Shown here: positions 22,251 to 30,255 of the stretch, one piece after another
How the letters are laid out: each line of letters begins with the position of its first letter
Position numbering within the stretch: the first letter of the stretch is position 1
Source of the DNA: Cryptosporangium minutisporangium
Lineage (GTDB): Bacteria > Actinomycetota > Actinomycetes > Mycobacteriales > Cryptosporangiaceae
Reading direction: 5' to 3'
Assembly (NCBI RefSeq): GCF_039536245.1
Contig: NZ_BAAAYN010000001.1
Location: 93,008-157,007, forward strand
DNA: 64,000 nt
The notes under the pieces: model-generated
Seen by the model: only the letters and a program-made list of their open reading frames with translations
Told to the model about the DNA's origin: nothing
Databases searched by the model: none
Made by a program: the position numbers and the translations under genes

Positions 22251-23666
22251 ATGGCCGACGTACTAGTCCTTGGCGCCGGAATGACCGGCCTGACCACGGC
22301 GATGCTGCTGGCGCGCGATGGTCACCACGTCACCGTGCTCGACCATAACCCGGCTGGGCCCGCGCACGACGCGTGGTCGAGCTGGGAGCGCCCCGGGGTT
22401 CCGCAGTTCCGGCTGCCGCACATCGCGCTCCCGCGCTGGCGCGCGCTGATCGAGCAGGAGTTACCCGACGTCCTCGCCGAACTGCTGGAGCGGGGTGGCC
22501 GGCGTTTCAACCTGCTCGGTGAGGGCGTGTGGCCGATGGAGGCCGGCTCGTCGTACCGGCCCGGCGACGAGCGGTTCGACGTCGTCGGCGCGCGCCGACC
22601 GATCCTGGAGGCCGCGGTGGCCGCGACCGCTGACCGGACCCCCGGCATCACGATCCGGCGTGGCGTGACCGTCACCGGGCTGCTGACCGGCCTGTACTTG
22701 ACGCCCGGCCCGCCCCGCGTCACCGGGGTCCGCACGCGGGACGGCGAGAACATCCACGCGGAGCTGGTCGTCGACGCCACCGGACGGCGCTCGCCCCTCC
22801 CCCGGCTGCTGGCCGGAATCAACGCCACCGCGCCACTCGAGGAGCGGGAGGACGACGGTTTCGTCTACTACAGCCGGCACTACCGGAGCACCGACGGTTC
22901 CCGGCCGACCTATCTCGGCTGGCTGGCCGAGCACTTCGAGAGCCTCTCGGTGATCACGCTCGCCGCCGACAACGACACCTGGTCGGTCGCGCTCGTGATC
23001 TCCAGCCAGGATCGGGAGCTGCGCGCGCTGCGCGACGTCGACTCGTTCGAGCGGGTCGCGGCCCTGTTCCCGAACTCGGCCTCCTGGTCGAAAATCGGGG
23101 AACCGATCACCGGTGTGCTGTCGATGGCGAACCTGGAGGACCGGTACCGGCGGCTCGTCGTCGAGGGTGAACCGGTGGTGACCGGCCTGGTCGCGGTCGG
23201 CGACGCCTGGGCGGCCACCAATCCGACGCTCGGGCTCGGCCTCACCCTGGGCGCCCTCCACGGCACCGTGCTGCGGGACCTGCTTCGCGAAACGGATCCG
23301 CAGGAGCACGAGAAGCTGGCTCGCCGCTTCGACGAGGACACTGAGGAGACGGTGACGCCGGTCTTCCAGGCGCTCCGGTCCTGGAGCCGGCACCGTCGCG
23401 CCGAGGTGACCGGCGACATCGCCGGGCGGCCGTACGAGACGAACGATCACGAGTGGCTGATCACGAAGGCGCTGGACGCGGCGAAGTTCCGCGACCCGGA
23501 GCTGCTGCGGGCCGCCGCCGACATCGGCTCGCTGACCGCGCCCGCCCCCGACGTCCTCGACGCGCCGGGCCTGGTCGACAAGGTGATGGCCCTGGGTGGC
23601 GCCGCGCCGCAGTACCCCGCGCCGGGCCCACGCCGCGCCGAGTTGCTGGCCGCGATCGCCGACTGA
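22251..23666 (+). CDS. FAD-dependent oxidoreductase (PHBH/halogenase-like fold)
   Basis: A 471-residue flavoprotein. The N-terminal Rossmann motif VLGAGMTGLTTAM (residues 6-18) binds FAD; VVDATGRRS near 170 and VAVGDAWAATNPTLGLGLTLG near 310-330 are the second and third FAD motifs of the monooxygenase/geranylgeranyl-reductase/tryptophan halogenase superfamily. The lysine of flavin halogenases is not evident, so a hydroxylase or reductase is likelier. Substrate unknown. The ATG at 22251 is preceded by GAGGGAG. Probably controlled through the 22153-22202 repeats. Convergent with the MarR gene. Confidence 0.85.
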   Translation: MADVLVLGAGMTGLTTAMLLARDGHHVTVLDHNPAGPAHDAWSSWERPGVPQFRLPHIALPRWRALIEQELPDVLAELLERGGRRFNLLGEGVWPMEAGSSYRPGDERFDVVGARRPILEAAVAATADRTPGITIRRGVTVTGLLTGLYLTPGPPRVTGVRTRDGENIHAELVVDATGRRSPLPRLLAGINATAPLEEREDDGFVYYSRHYRSTDGSRPTYLGWLAEHFESLSVITLAADNDTWSVALVISSQDRELRALRDVDSFERVAALFPNSASWSKIGEPITGVLSMANLEDRYRRLVVEGEPVVTGLVAVGDAWAATNPTLGLGLTLGALHGTVLRDLLRETDPQEHEKLARRFDEDTEETVTPVFQALRSWSRHRRAEVTGDIAGRPYETNDHEWLITKALDAAKFRDPELLRAAADIGSLTAPAPDVLDAPGLVDKVMALGGAAPQYPAPGPRRAELLAAIAD

Positions 23667-23729
23667 CGCCGGGCCGCGGGGCCCCGCCGGCGCCTCCGGA
23701 CCAGACCGCGGAAGGCTGGGGCGACCAGT

Positions 23730-24185
23730 TCAGCGAGCGGCCCGGGGTGGCCGGGACCTGGCGTCCACGTTCTCGCTCATCGCCGTGATGAGGCCGGGCA
23801 GCTCGGCCACGGTGCCGGCAGGCAGGCCGGCCACCGTCTCCTCCGCCAGCGTGCGCCAGAGCTGTTTGACCTGATCGGCGAGCGCCTTGCCGCTCTCGGT
23901 GAGCTCGACGACGCTGGCGCGTTTGTCCCCCGGCACAGGCCCGCGACGGATGTGGCCGGAGGCTTCGAGCTTCCGCGTCATCAGCGTGACGCTGGGCGGC
24001 TCGCAGCCGAGCGCCTCGCTGAGCTGGGCCTGGATCCTCGGACCGGTCCGGTCGAGTTCGAGCAGTAGAGCCTCCTGGCCGGGGTGCAGGCCGAGCGGAG
24101 CCAGCAGCGCGGCGGCTCTGGCCCGGTGGCGCAGGCTCAACAGGCGAATGGCCTGGTTGAGGGCGTCGGCGTACTCCACGTCCAC
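23730..24185 (-). CDS. MarR-family transcriptional regulator
   Basis: A 151-residue winged-helix repressor. The N-terminal dimer helices are followed by LGLHPGQEALLLELDRTGP, the recognition part LSEALGCEPPSVTLMTRKLEASG (residues ~55-77), and the wing IRRGPVPGDKRASVVELTESG, which is the classic MarR D-x-R-x-x-x-V-x-L-T-x-x-G wing. GTG start at 24185 with AAGGAGAG. It is divergent from a quinone reductase and drug efflux operon, across a 36-bp palindrome. Likely represses both itself and the operon and releases on binding a phenolic or quinone-type ligand (inference). Confidence 0.92.
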   Translation of the reverse strand: MDVEYADALNQAIRLLSLRHRARAAALLAPLGLHPGQEALLLELDRTGPRIQAQLSEALGCEPPSVTLMTRKLEASGHIRRGPVPGDKRASVVELTESGKALADQVKQLWRTLAEETVAGLPAGTVAELPGLITAMSENVDARSRPPRAAR

Positions 24186-24194
24186 GAGCTCTCC

Positions 24195-24225
24195 TTGACA
24201 CGCGAATTAGTTATGCGCATAACAT
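24195..24225 (+). promoter_or_regulatory. Candidate promoter TTGACA-N19-TAACAT of the wrbA-efflux operon
   Basis: A perfect -35 TTGACA (24195-24200) and TAACAT (24220-24225) lie 19 nt apart, with the -10 inside the MarR palindrome, so repressor binding would block it. Spacing is 2 nt longer than ideal. Confidence 0.5.
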
Positions 24226-24241
24226 TATGCGCATAACTAAT
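24206..24241. promoter_or_regulatory. 36-bp MarR operator: two TTATGCGCATAA boxes in a larger palindrome
   Basis: Identical 12-bp palindromes TTATGCGCATAA occupy 24211-24222 and 24225-24236. Flanking ATTAG (24206-24210) and CTAAT (24237-24241) make the whole a 16-bp-arm inverted repeat with a 4-nt centre. It is a marked AT-rich island between the divergent MarR and WrbA-like genes. Two dimers 14 bp apart could bind side by side. Confidence 0.85.
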
Positions 24242-24270
24242 CCTACCGCGACGTCCCCGAGGAGCTCGAT

Positions 24271-24948
24271 GTGACCGTCAAGGTCGCCGTCATTTACTAC
24301 AGCGCGACCGGCGCTGCGCACACGCTCGCGCAGGCCGTCGCCGACGGAGCCGCCTCGACGGGTGCCGACGTTCGGCTCCGGCGGGTGGCCGAGTTGGCGC
24401 AGGACAGCGCGATCGACCAGAACCCGCGGTGGCGGCGGCACGCCGACGCCACCGCGTCGATCGCTCAGGCCTCGCTCGACGATCTGGTCTGGGCCGACGC
24501 CTTCGCCTTCGGAACGCCGACGCGATTCGGCACCCCGGCCGCCCAACTCAAGCAGTTCCTCGACCAGACCGGCGGACTGTGGCGGGACGGCGTGTTGGCC
24601 GACAAGCCGGTAACCGCCTTCACCTCGGCGTTCAATCGGCACGGCGGCAGCGAGGCCACGATCCTGTCGCTGGGCAACGTCTTCTACCACTGGGGGTCGC
24701 TGATCGTCCCGCCCGGCTTCACCGACCCGGCCGTCGACGCCGCGGGCGGCAACCCCTACGGCACGTCGTTCGTGACCGGCCCGACCGGGACCGACCTCGA
24801 TGCCCAGGCGCTGGACGCCGCCAGGTACCAGGGACGACGACTGGCCCGGACGACGATCCGCCTGCGGGGGAACGCACCCAATAACGAAGGGGAAGCCCTG
24901 GCCGGAATGACGGCGGAAGCGGCGATCCGGACCGGCAGGACCTCGTGA
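24271..24948 (+). CDS. wrbA: WrbA-like NAD(P)H:quinone oxidoreductase (flavodoxin fold)
   Basis: A 225-residue flavodoxin-like enzyme that would reduce quinones by two electrons using FMN and NAD(P)H. VAVIYYSATGAAHTLAQAV (residues 5-23) is the FMN phosphate loop; FGTPTRFGTPAAQLKQFLDQT near 85-105 and TSAFNRHGGSEATILSL near 120-136 are WrbA signatures, as is the tail GNPYGTSFVTG. GTG at 24271 with GAGGAG at 24259-24264. Its stop overlaps the start of the efflux gene (GTGA). With MarR and the pump it forms a quinone/phenolic stress module. Confidence 0.88.
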   Translation: MTVKVAVIYYSATGAAHTLAQAVADGAASTGADVRLRRVAELAQDSAIDQNPRWRRHADATASIAQASLDDLVWADAFAFGTPTRFGTPAAQLKQFLDQTGGLWRDGVLADKPVTAFTSAFNRHGGSEATILSLGNVFYHWGSLIVPPGFTDPAVDAAGGNPYGTSFVTGPTGTDLDAQALDAARYQGRRLARTTIRLRGNAPNNEGEALAGMTAEAAIRTGRTS

Positions 24949-26366
24949 CGGAGACCGGTACCGCGACGCGGCCGGCGGCGCCGCGCGCCGCTGCGGCCTG
25001 GCTGGTCCTGTCGCTGGCGTGCGCGTGCCAGTTCATGGTGATCTTGGACGCGTCGATCGTGAACGTGGCTCTGCCCTCGATCCGCGCGGATCTCGGCTTC
25101 ACCCCGACCGGCTTGGCCTGGGTGGTCAACGGATACCTGCTCACGTTCGGCGGGCTCATGTTGCTCGGTGGCCGCGCCGCTGACCTGTTCGGGCAGCGCC
25201 GGATGCTGGTCGCCGGGCTGGTGGTGTTCTCCGCCGCGAGCCTGCTCGCCGGGGTGGCGTCCAATCCGGATGCGCTGGTCGCGGCCCGGGCCGTGCAGGG
25301 CGCGGGGGCTGCGCTGCTCGCCCCGGCGACGCTCGCGGTGATCACCACCTACTTCACCGAGGAGCGTGCCCGGGCGCGGGCGTTCGGTGCCTGGTCCGCG
25401 TCGGGTGGCGTCGGCGGGATGGCCGGCGCGCTGGCGGGTGGCGCCCTCACCACCGGGTTGTCGTGGCGCTGGGTCTTCCTGATCAACGTGCCGATCGGTG
25501 CGGTCCTGATCGCCGTGGCCCTCGGGTCGCTGGTCCGCACGCCCGCCGTCCGACACCGATCGCTCGACCTCGCCGGGGCCGTCACCGGGACGGCCGGACT
25601 CGCCGCACTGCTGTACGGGGTCACCCAGACCGCCGAGCACGGCTGGTCGACCCGGCCGATCGTCGTGCCGGTCGTGGCTGGCCTGGGCCTGCTCGTCGTG
25701 TTCGTCGTGGTGGAGGCCCGTTTCGCCGCCCAGCCGATGGTGCCCCTGCGGCTGTTCCGGCTCCGCGGAGTGGCCGTCGGCAACGGCATGCTGCTGCTCT
25801 TCGGAGCCATCGCCATCGCGATGTGGTACTTCACATCGCTGTTCCTGCAGAACGTGCTGGGCTACAGCGCGCTGCGTGCCGGGCTGGGGCAGACACCCGC
25901 GGCCGTGATGTTCGTGGTCGTCGCGCGTTCGGCCGCGGCCCTGCTGCCCCGGATCGGCGTGCGCCCCCTGCTGCTCGCCGGCTGCGCCGGTTTCGTGGCC
26001 GGGTTCGGCTGGCTGGCCCGGGCCGGCGCGGACAGCGCCTACCTCGCCAGCGTCCTCGGCCCCACCCTGCTCATCGCGGTCGGTATCGGGCTGACGTTCC
26101 CCACCCTGATGGCCGCGGCGACCGCAGACGCCCCCGACGGCGACGCGGGAATCGTTGGCGGACTGGCCAACACCGCCAGTCAGGTCGGCGGGTCGTTGGG
26201 CCTGGCAGTGCTCGCCACGGCCGGCAGCGCACGCGCCGCGTCGGCAGCCGGAGAATCTGCCGCAGCCTCGGGCTACAGCCTCGATTTCCTGCTGGCGGCC
26301 GGACTGGCCGTGGCCATCGCGCTGGCTAGCGTCCTGTTACCGCGGCACCGGCCGGCGCGGGGATAG
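24945..26366 (+). CDS. MFS drug efflux transporter, DHA2 family
   Basis: A 473-residue 14-helix exporter. It shows FMVILDASIVNVALPSI with the TM1 aspartate, motif A (LGGRAADLFGQRRM), motif C region (SASGGVGGMAGALAGG) and WRWVFLINVPIG. The GTG start overlaps the wrbA stop, so it is co-translated with the quinone reductase and under the same MarR operator. It probably exports the toxic compound sensed by MarR. Ends before a strong hairpin at 26390-26425. Confidence 0.92.
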   Translation: MTETGTATRPAAPRAAAAWLVLSLACACQFMVILDASIVNVALPSIRADLGFTPTGLAWVVNGYLLTFGGLMLLGGRAADLFGQRRMLVAGLVVFSAASLLAGVASNPDALVAARAVQGAGAALLAPATLAVITTYFTEERARARAFGAWSASGGVGGMAGALAGGALTTGLSWRWVFLINVPIGAVLIAVALGSLVRTPAVRHRSLDLAGAVTGTAGLAALLYGVTQTAEHGWSTRPIVVPVVAGLGLLVVFVVVEARFAAQPMVPLRLFRLRGVAVGNGMLLLFGAIAIAMWYFTSLFLQNVLGYSALRAGLGQTPAAVMFVVVARSAAALLPRIGVRPLLLAGCAGFVAGFGWLARAGADSAYLASVLGPTLLIAVGIGLTFPTLMAAATADAPDGDAGIVGGLANTASQVGGSLGLAVLATAGSARAASAAGESAAASGYSLDFLLAAGLAVAIALASVLLPRHRPARG

Positions 26367-26389
26367 GCCGCGGCAGGCGTGCCCGGCCG

Positions 26390-26425
26390 GTCCCGGTGTC
26401 GGCGGGTTGTCGCCGACACCGGGAC
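26390..26425. terminator. Strong bidirectional stem-loop terminator
   Basis: A stem of 15 bp (arms 26390-26404 and 26411-26425; CCCGGTGTCGGCG pairs perfectly) with a six-base GGTTGT loop lies between the ends of two convergent genes (stops at 26366 and 26430). No U-run, as expected at this GC content. Confidence 0.8.
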
Positions 26426-26429
26426 TCCG

Positions 26430-27221
26430 TCAGACCCGTAGGCACGTGGCCACACCTGGGATCAGCCAGTGCAGACTGCGTCGGATGGGATCGGGTTGGA
26501 GGGCGAACGCGGACTCGATCGCCGATTGGCCCTCGGTGAAGTGGCCCCAGCCCTCGTAGTGCACCGGTAGGACCGTGCGGGCCTCGATCAGCTGGCACAG
26601 TTCGGCGCCGTCGGCTGCTGTCATCGTGTAGCGCAGCGGGCCGGTCAGGCCGAACTTCACCGCACCCAGGTGCAGCACCATTGTGCCGATGCTGAAGCGC
26701 TCGGCCACCTGCCGTACCCCCGAGTAGAGCACCGTGTCACCGGTGATCCACAGCGGGCCGTGCTGCTGTCCCGGCCAGAGCAGGACGAAGCCGGTCACTT
26801 CGCCCGCCACTGGCCGACTCAGTGGCGGGCCGTGACGGCATGGGGTCGCGGTGATCTCGATGGTTGGTTTGTCGGGAGCCGTCAGTTCGGTGACGTGCCA
26901 GGGCGCGAGCCCGGTGGCCTGGGCGCCGAGCCGCCGTCCACCGGCGATGGTGGTGACGACTCGGTCTGCCGATGGCAGTAGTGCGCGGCCGGTGTCGTCG
27001 AGGTTGTCGGCGTGGTGGTCGTGGGTCAGTAGTACAGCGTCGATGTTGCCCAGCGAGTCCGCTGGGATCGCCGGGCCGGTCAGCTTGCGCGACGCCGTGC
27101 CCCAGCCGAACTTGTAGGTCCGGCCTGGGGCGTCGAACGTCGGATCGGTGAGGATCCGCCAGCCGGCGACCTCGATCAGCGTGGTCGGGCCGCCGATGTG
27201 GGTGATCTGTAGGTCGCTCAC
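26430..27221 (-). CDS. Metallo-beta-lactamase-fold hydrolase (UlaG-like)
   Basis: A 263-residue hydrolase. Metal-binding motif LTHDHHADNLDD (residues ~66-77) carries the HxH and D ligands; further ligands are in TATPCRHGPP, WITGDTVLY (the aspartate) and LPVHYEGWGHF. The pattern IGGPTTLIEVAGWRILTDPTFD at the start is that of the UlaG/YtnP-like L-ascorbate lactonase branch. Substrate unknown. GTG at 27221 overlaps the stop of the upstream alpha/beta hydrolase, so both are one operon, transcribed leftward. Confidence 0.88.
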   Translation of the reverse strand: MSDLQITHIGGPTTLIEVAGWRILTDPTFDAPGRTYKFGWGTASRKLTGPAIPADSLGNIDAVLLTHDHHADNLDDTGRALLPSADRVVTTIAGGRRLGAQATGLAPWHVTELTAPDKPTIEITATPCRHGPPLSRPVAGEVTGFVLLWPGQQHGPLWITGDTVLYSGVRQVAERFSIGTMVLHLGAVKFGLTGPLRYTMTAADGAELCQLIEARTVLPVHYEGWGHFTEGQSAIESAFALQPDPIRRSLHWLIPGVATCLRV

Positions 27222-28012
27222 CGGGCGTGCCGCAGTGCCCAGTCGAGGACTTCGTCCGCGATCTCCTGCCAACCCTTCTGGGCCGGCAGGAGGTGGGCGT
27301 AGCCGTCGTATTCTTGCCGTTCGGTGACGGTATTCGACTTGTAGTGCTTGGCGTTCGACTCCTGGATCGCCGGGGGCATGATGTGGTCCTCGGAGCCGGA
27401 GACGAACAGCAGCGGCGCCCGGTTGTCGTTGTGGTAGTCGACCCAGGTGTCTTGGTGTCCGGGCTGGAAGTTGGCCAGGACGCTGCCCCAGAGGATGCCG
27501 CCGTTGGCCGGGATGGCGTAGCGCTCCCAGAGCGCCCGGCCCTCCTCCTCGGTGAACGTGTTGGTGAAGGCGTACTGCCACTGCTCGAAGGTCAGCGGCA
27601 CCACCTTGTGCCGGTTCGCCGGGCTCTTGAGCACCGGGAACGTCGACTTGACCTGGGAGAGTGGCACTACTCGGACGCCCTCGGTGGGTGCGGAGTTCAT
27701 CGCGACGCCGGCTGCGCCGAAGCCGTGGTCGAGCAGGATCTGCGTGAAGGCGCCGCCGGCCGAGTGGCCGATGATGATCGGCGGCGAGTCCAGCCCGCGG
27801 AGCACGTTCTCGTAGTGGTTGATGATCTGCGGCACGGTGGAGTGCAGGATCGGTGTCGGGTCGGCGTTGAGTGCCTCCACCTCGACCTCGTAGCCGGGGT
27901 AGGCGGGTGCGAGAACCCGGAAGCCCTTGCTCTCGTAGTGGCTGATCCAGTTCTCCCAGCTGCGCGGGGTGACCCAGAAACCGTGGACGAGGACGATCGT
28001 GTCAGGTGCCAT
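27218..28012 (-). CDS. Alpha/beta hydrolase
   Basis: A 264-residue serine hydrolase. The oxyanion motif VLVHGFWVTPRSW is near the N-terminus, the nucleophile elbow is GHSAGGAF (residues ~84-91), the acid is in LLFVSGSEDHIMP and the catalytic histidine in YDGYAHLLPAQ, so the triad is complete. Substrate unknown; the family is close to non-haem haloperoxidase/esterase-like hydrolases. ATG at 28012 with AAAGGA upstream. A GTCGC-ACCTGG-GCGAC repeat about 70 bp upstream shares nine bases with the operator of the neighbouring AraC gene. Confidence 0.88.
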   Translation of the reverse strand: MAPDTIVLVHGFWVTPRSWENWISHYESKGFRVLAPAYPGYEVEVEALNADPTPILHSTVPQIINHYENVLRGLDSPPIIIGHSAGGAFTQILLDHGFGAAGVAMNSAPTEGVRVVPLSQVKSTFPVLKSPANRHKVVPLTFEQWQYAFTNTFTEEEGRALWERYAIPANGGILWGSVLANFQPGHQDTWVDYHNDNRAPLLFVSGSEDHIMPPAIQESNAKHYKSNTVTERQEYDGYAHLLPAQKGWQEIADEVLDWALRHAR

Positions 28013-28079
28013 GTCAGGCGTCCTTTCCGGAGAGGAAGTCGAGCGGTCGTGGCCGAGTTGGTGGGCCGGCGGCAGCAAT

Positions 28080-28095
28080 GTCGCACCTGGGCGAC
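28080..28095. promoter_or_regulatory. Candidate AraC site upstream of the hydrolase operon
   Basis: GTCGC-ACCTGG-GCGAC is a small inverted repeat. Its TCGCACCTG (28081-28089) is identical to TCGCACCTG at 29162-29170 in the palindrome before the AraC gene, which suggests one regulator binds both. Confidence 0.4.
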
Positions 28096-28150
28096 GGCCG
28101 GAGTTTTCTGGTGATGCACAGGGCTGTCGCCTCGCTGCACACCTTCGACA

Positions 28151-29146
28151 TCAGCCGGGAGGGCGGTGGCTGCCCGAGGTCGCAAGGTCGGGGTTCCCGG
28201 GTGTGGTCCTCGCCGCGACCAGTTGCCGGGGGGTGACGCCGAAGGCTTCGCGGAACCTGGTGGAGAAGAAGCTCGGGTTCGAAAAGCCCCAGGCGCGGGC
28301 GACCGCGGCGATGGTGGCGAACCGGCGATGCGACGCCGTCAGGTCGGTGCGGGCACCGTGCAGGCGCTGCTGGATGATCGACTGTTCCAGGCTCTGCCCC
28401 ATTGCCTCGTACATTTTGTACAGAGCGCGTAGGGAGATGGCGTTCGCCGCGGCGATACGGGCCGGGGTCAGTTCAGGATCGCGCAGGTGGTTGCGGATGT
28501 AGGCCTGGACCCGGGCCTGCATCGAGGACTGCATCGTCTCCCTCAGCCGCCGGTCGTCGCCTGCGGCGGAGACCACCAGCGCCCGCATCAGCTCGGAGGA
28601 AGCGGCGCCGAGTGCGGCCGCTCCGGGGCTGTCCGCCAGCTGCTCCGCCTGCGCCGTCACACGGGTGACGTGATCGCGCACCAGCTCGTAGAGCGGGCTG
28701 CGTCTCGGCTCACGGGCCGCGGCGTGGATCATGTCCCTGGGGAGACCCAGCTGGTCCACGTCGACGTGCAGCGCGTACGAGGCGCCGCCGCCCTTCCAGC
28801 CGTAGACGTAGGGCAAGGACAGATCGACCAGTATCAGATCCCGGGGCCCGAACAGCCGCTCCTCGCGTGCCCACGTCATGTGGTTGTCGGTGCGCATCGG
28901 CAGGGCCAACACGATGGACGATTCGTCCGAGGACCGCGAGATGCGCGGTGTGCGGCGCAGGGTGGTACCGGACGCCTCGATGTTGAAGACCTTCGCGGGA
29001 CCGAAATCGGAGACGGTCATCCTCGCGTGGATCGCCGACGGATCCTCGAACGACGCCATGCTGGCGGAGCAGTTGGCGCTGACCGTGGTCTGGAACGCCT
29101 CGGCGCGTTCTCCGGCTGGCAGTGACTGTGTATCGAGAACGAGCAC
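28151..29146 (-). CDS. AraC-family transcriptional regulator
   Basis: A 331-residue regulator. The N-terminal ~170 residues match the AraC-binding-2 (DUF6597/FeaR-like) sensor region, with FGPRDLILVDLSLPYVYGWKGGG. The C-terminal two helix-turn-helices are PARIAAANAISLRALYKMYEAMG (residues ~230-252) and AAVARAWGFSNPSFFSTRFREAFGVTPRQ (~287-315). GTG at 29146 is favoured because AAAGGGAG stands 8 nt before it; the frame is open to 29167. It is followed on the same strand by the hydrolase operon, its likely target. Confidence 0.88.
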   Translation of the reverse strand: MLVLDTQSLPAGERAEAFQTTVSANCSASMASFEDPSAIHARMTVSDFGPAKVFNIEASGTTLRRTPRISRSSDESSIVLALPMRTDNHMTWAREERLFGPRDLILVDLSLPYVYGWKGGGASYALHVDVDQLGLPRDMIHAAAREPRRSPLYELVRDHVTRVTAQAEQLADSPGAAALGAASSELMRALVVSAAGDDRRLRETMQSSMQARVQAYIRNHLRDPELTPARIAAANAISLRALYKMYEAMGQSLEQSIIQQRLHGARTDLTASHRRFATIAAVARAWGFSNPSFFSTRFREAFGVTPRQLVAARTTPGNPDLATSGSHRPPG

Positions 29147-29157
29147 GATTCGAACTC

Positions 29158-29183
29158 CCTTTCGCACCTGACGGTGCGAAAGG
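29158..29183. promoter_or_regulatory. 26-bp inverted repeat before the AraC gene
   Basis: Arms CCTTTCGCACC (29158-29168) and GGTGCGAAAGG (29173-29183) are exact complements around TGAC. The left arm overlaps the ribosome-binding site of the AraC gene (start 29146), so it could act as an autoregulatory operator or as an RNA hairpin that masks the ribosome site. Confidence 0.55.
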
Positions 29184-29245
29184 TAATTTCAGCGCTCTGG
29201 TTTCTGACCGGCCCTGCGTGCACGAATGTTTCCCACAGTGCACGA

Positions 29246-30211
29246 TCAGGAGGGCGGCGTCTCCTCGTGCGAGCGTCGCCACCGGCCCGGCGAGACGCCG
29301 TAGCGGGCCTTGAACCGTCGGGCGAAGTGCGTTGAATCCCGGAACCCCCAGCGGTGAGCGATCACGGCGACCGGCACATCCCGCTTGTCCGGCTGGCGCA
29401 AGTCGTGCCACACGTTCTGAAGCCGCTGGCTGATGATCCACTGTTCGAGGCTGATCTCGGCCTCCGCGCACACCTTGTACAGCTGTCGCAGCGAGACGTT
29501 GTGCGCCGCGGCGATGCGGCCGGGCGTGAGATCCGGGTCAGCGAGGTGCTGGCGCACATATGTGCGCACGCGGGTGAGGAGAGTCTCGGCGAGCACCTGG
29601 CTCGTGAGCCGCCCACTGCGGTCCGCGGACACCAGCAGCGCCCGAGCCAGCTCGACGCTGGTGGTGGCGATGATCGCCGCCGCGGGATCCGCCGTGATCC
29701 CCGCCGGATCCCTCGTGAGGTTCCTGATGTGGTCGGTGACCATCCGGTAGAGGGGACTGGCTCGTAGCCGCGGGATGGCGTGCCGGATGACGTCGATCGG
29801 CAGTCCGAGCTGGTCACTGGGGATCTGGATACAGCCGGCCGCTCCTTCACCCGACCACGAGTAGTCGTAGGGCCCGGACAGGTCCACGGCGAGGAGTTCG
29901 CCCGGGGGGACCACCTGCAGGTAATTGCGCTGCTCGAGGTGGCCATGGGCGCTTCGCTGGACGGACAGCGCGACGACCGGCATCGCGTCCTGCCTGGCGA
30001 GTTTCGCCGTGCGTAGCAGGCGGATACCGGACGACCGGCTGAGGAAGATGTTGGCGTTGCCCAGATCCCACAGTTCCATCCGGCAGAAAACGTCACCGTC
30101 GGGATCCTCATGGATGACGTGGCACGGCGCCGACGCGTACATCATCGCGGTGTAGACCGCCTCGATACGATCTGAGGGCATTATGTCCGCTGTGTCGAGA
30201 ATATACGACAT
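29246..30211 (-). CDS. AraC-family transcriptional regulator (paralogue of the neighbour)
   Basis: A 321-residue protein of the same layout as the preceding AraC gene. The sensor region carries LLAVDLSGPYDYSWSGEGAAG, matching ILVDLSLPYVYGWKGGG of the neighbour, and the DNA-binding half TPGRIAAAHNVSLRQLYKVC plus IAHRWGFRDSTHFARRFKARYGVSPGR. The two are clearly an old tandem duplication. Start ATG at 30211 is chosen for its SYILDT N-terminus, matching VLVLDT of the paralogue; a longer frame reaches 30259. The ribosome site is weak. Confidence 0.85.
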   Translation of the reverse strand: MSYILDTADIMPSDRIEAVYTAMMYASAPCHVIHEDPDGDVFCRMELWDLGNANIFLSRSSGIRLLRTAKLARQDAMPVVALSVQRSAHGHLEQRNYLQVVPPGELLAVDLSGPYDYSWSGEGAAGCIQIPSDQLGLPIDVIRHAIPRLRASPLYRMVTDHIRNLTRDPAGITADPAAAIIATTSVELARALLVSADRSGRLTSQVLAETLLTRVRTYVRQHLADPDLTPGRIAAAHNVSLRQLYKVCAEAEISLEQWIISQRLQNVWHDLRQPDKRDVPVAVIAHRWGFRDSTHFARRFKARYGVSPGRWRRSHEETPPS

Positions 30212-30255
30212 AGGTTCCGCTTCTGCTTTGCGCGCGCCTGATCCAAAAGGATAGG

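Noticed and set aside
19913-22297. 794-codon minus-strand open frame opposite the STAND and CMD genes
   Set aside because: Shadow of the plus-strand codon bias; low-complexity Arg/Gly/Gln sequence with no motif.
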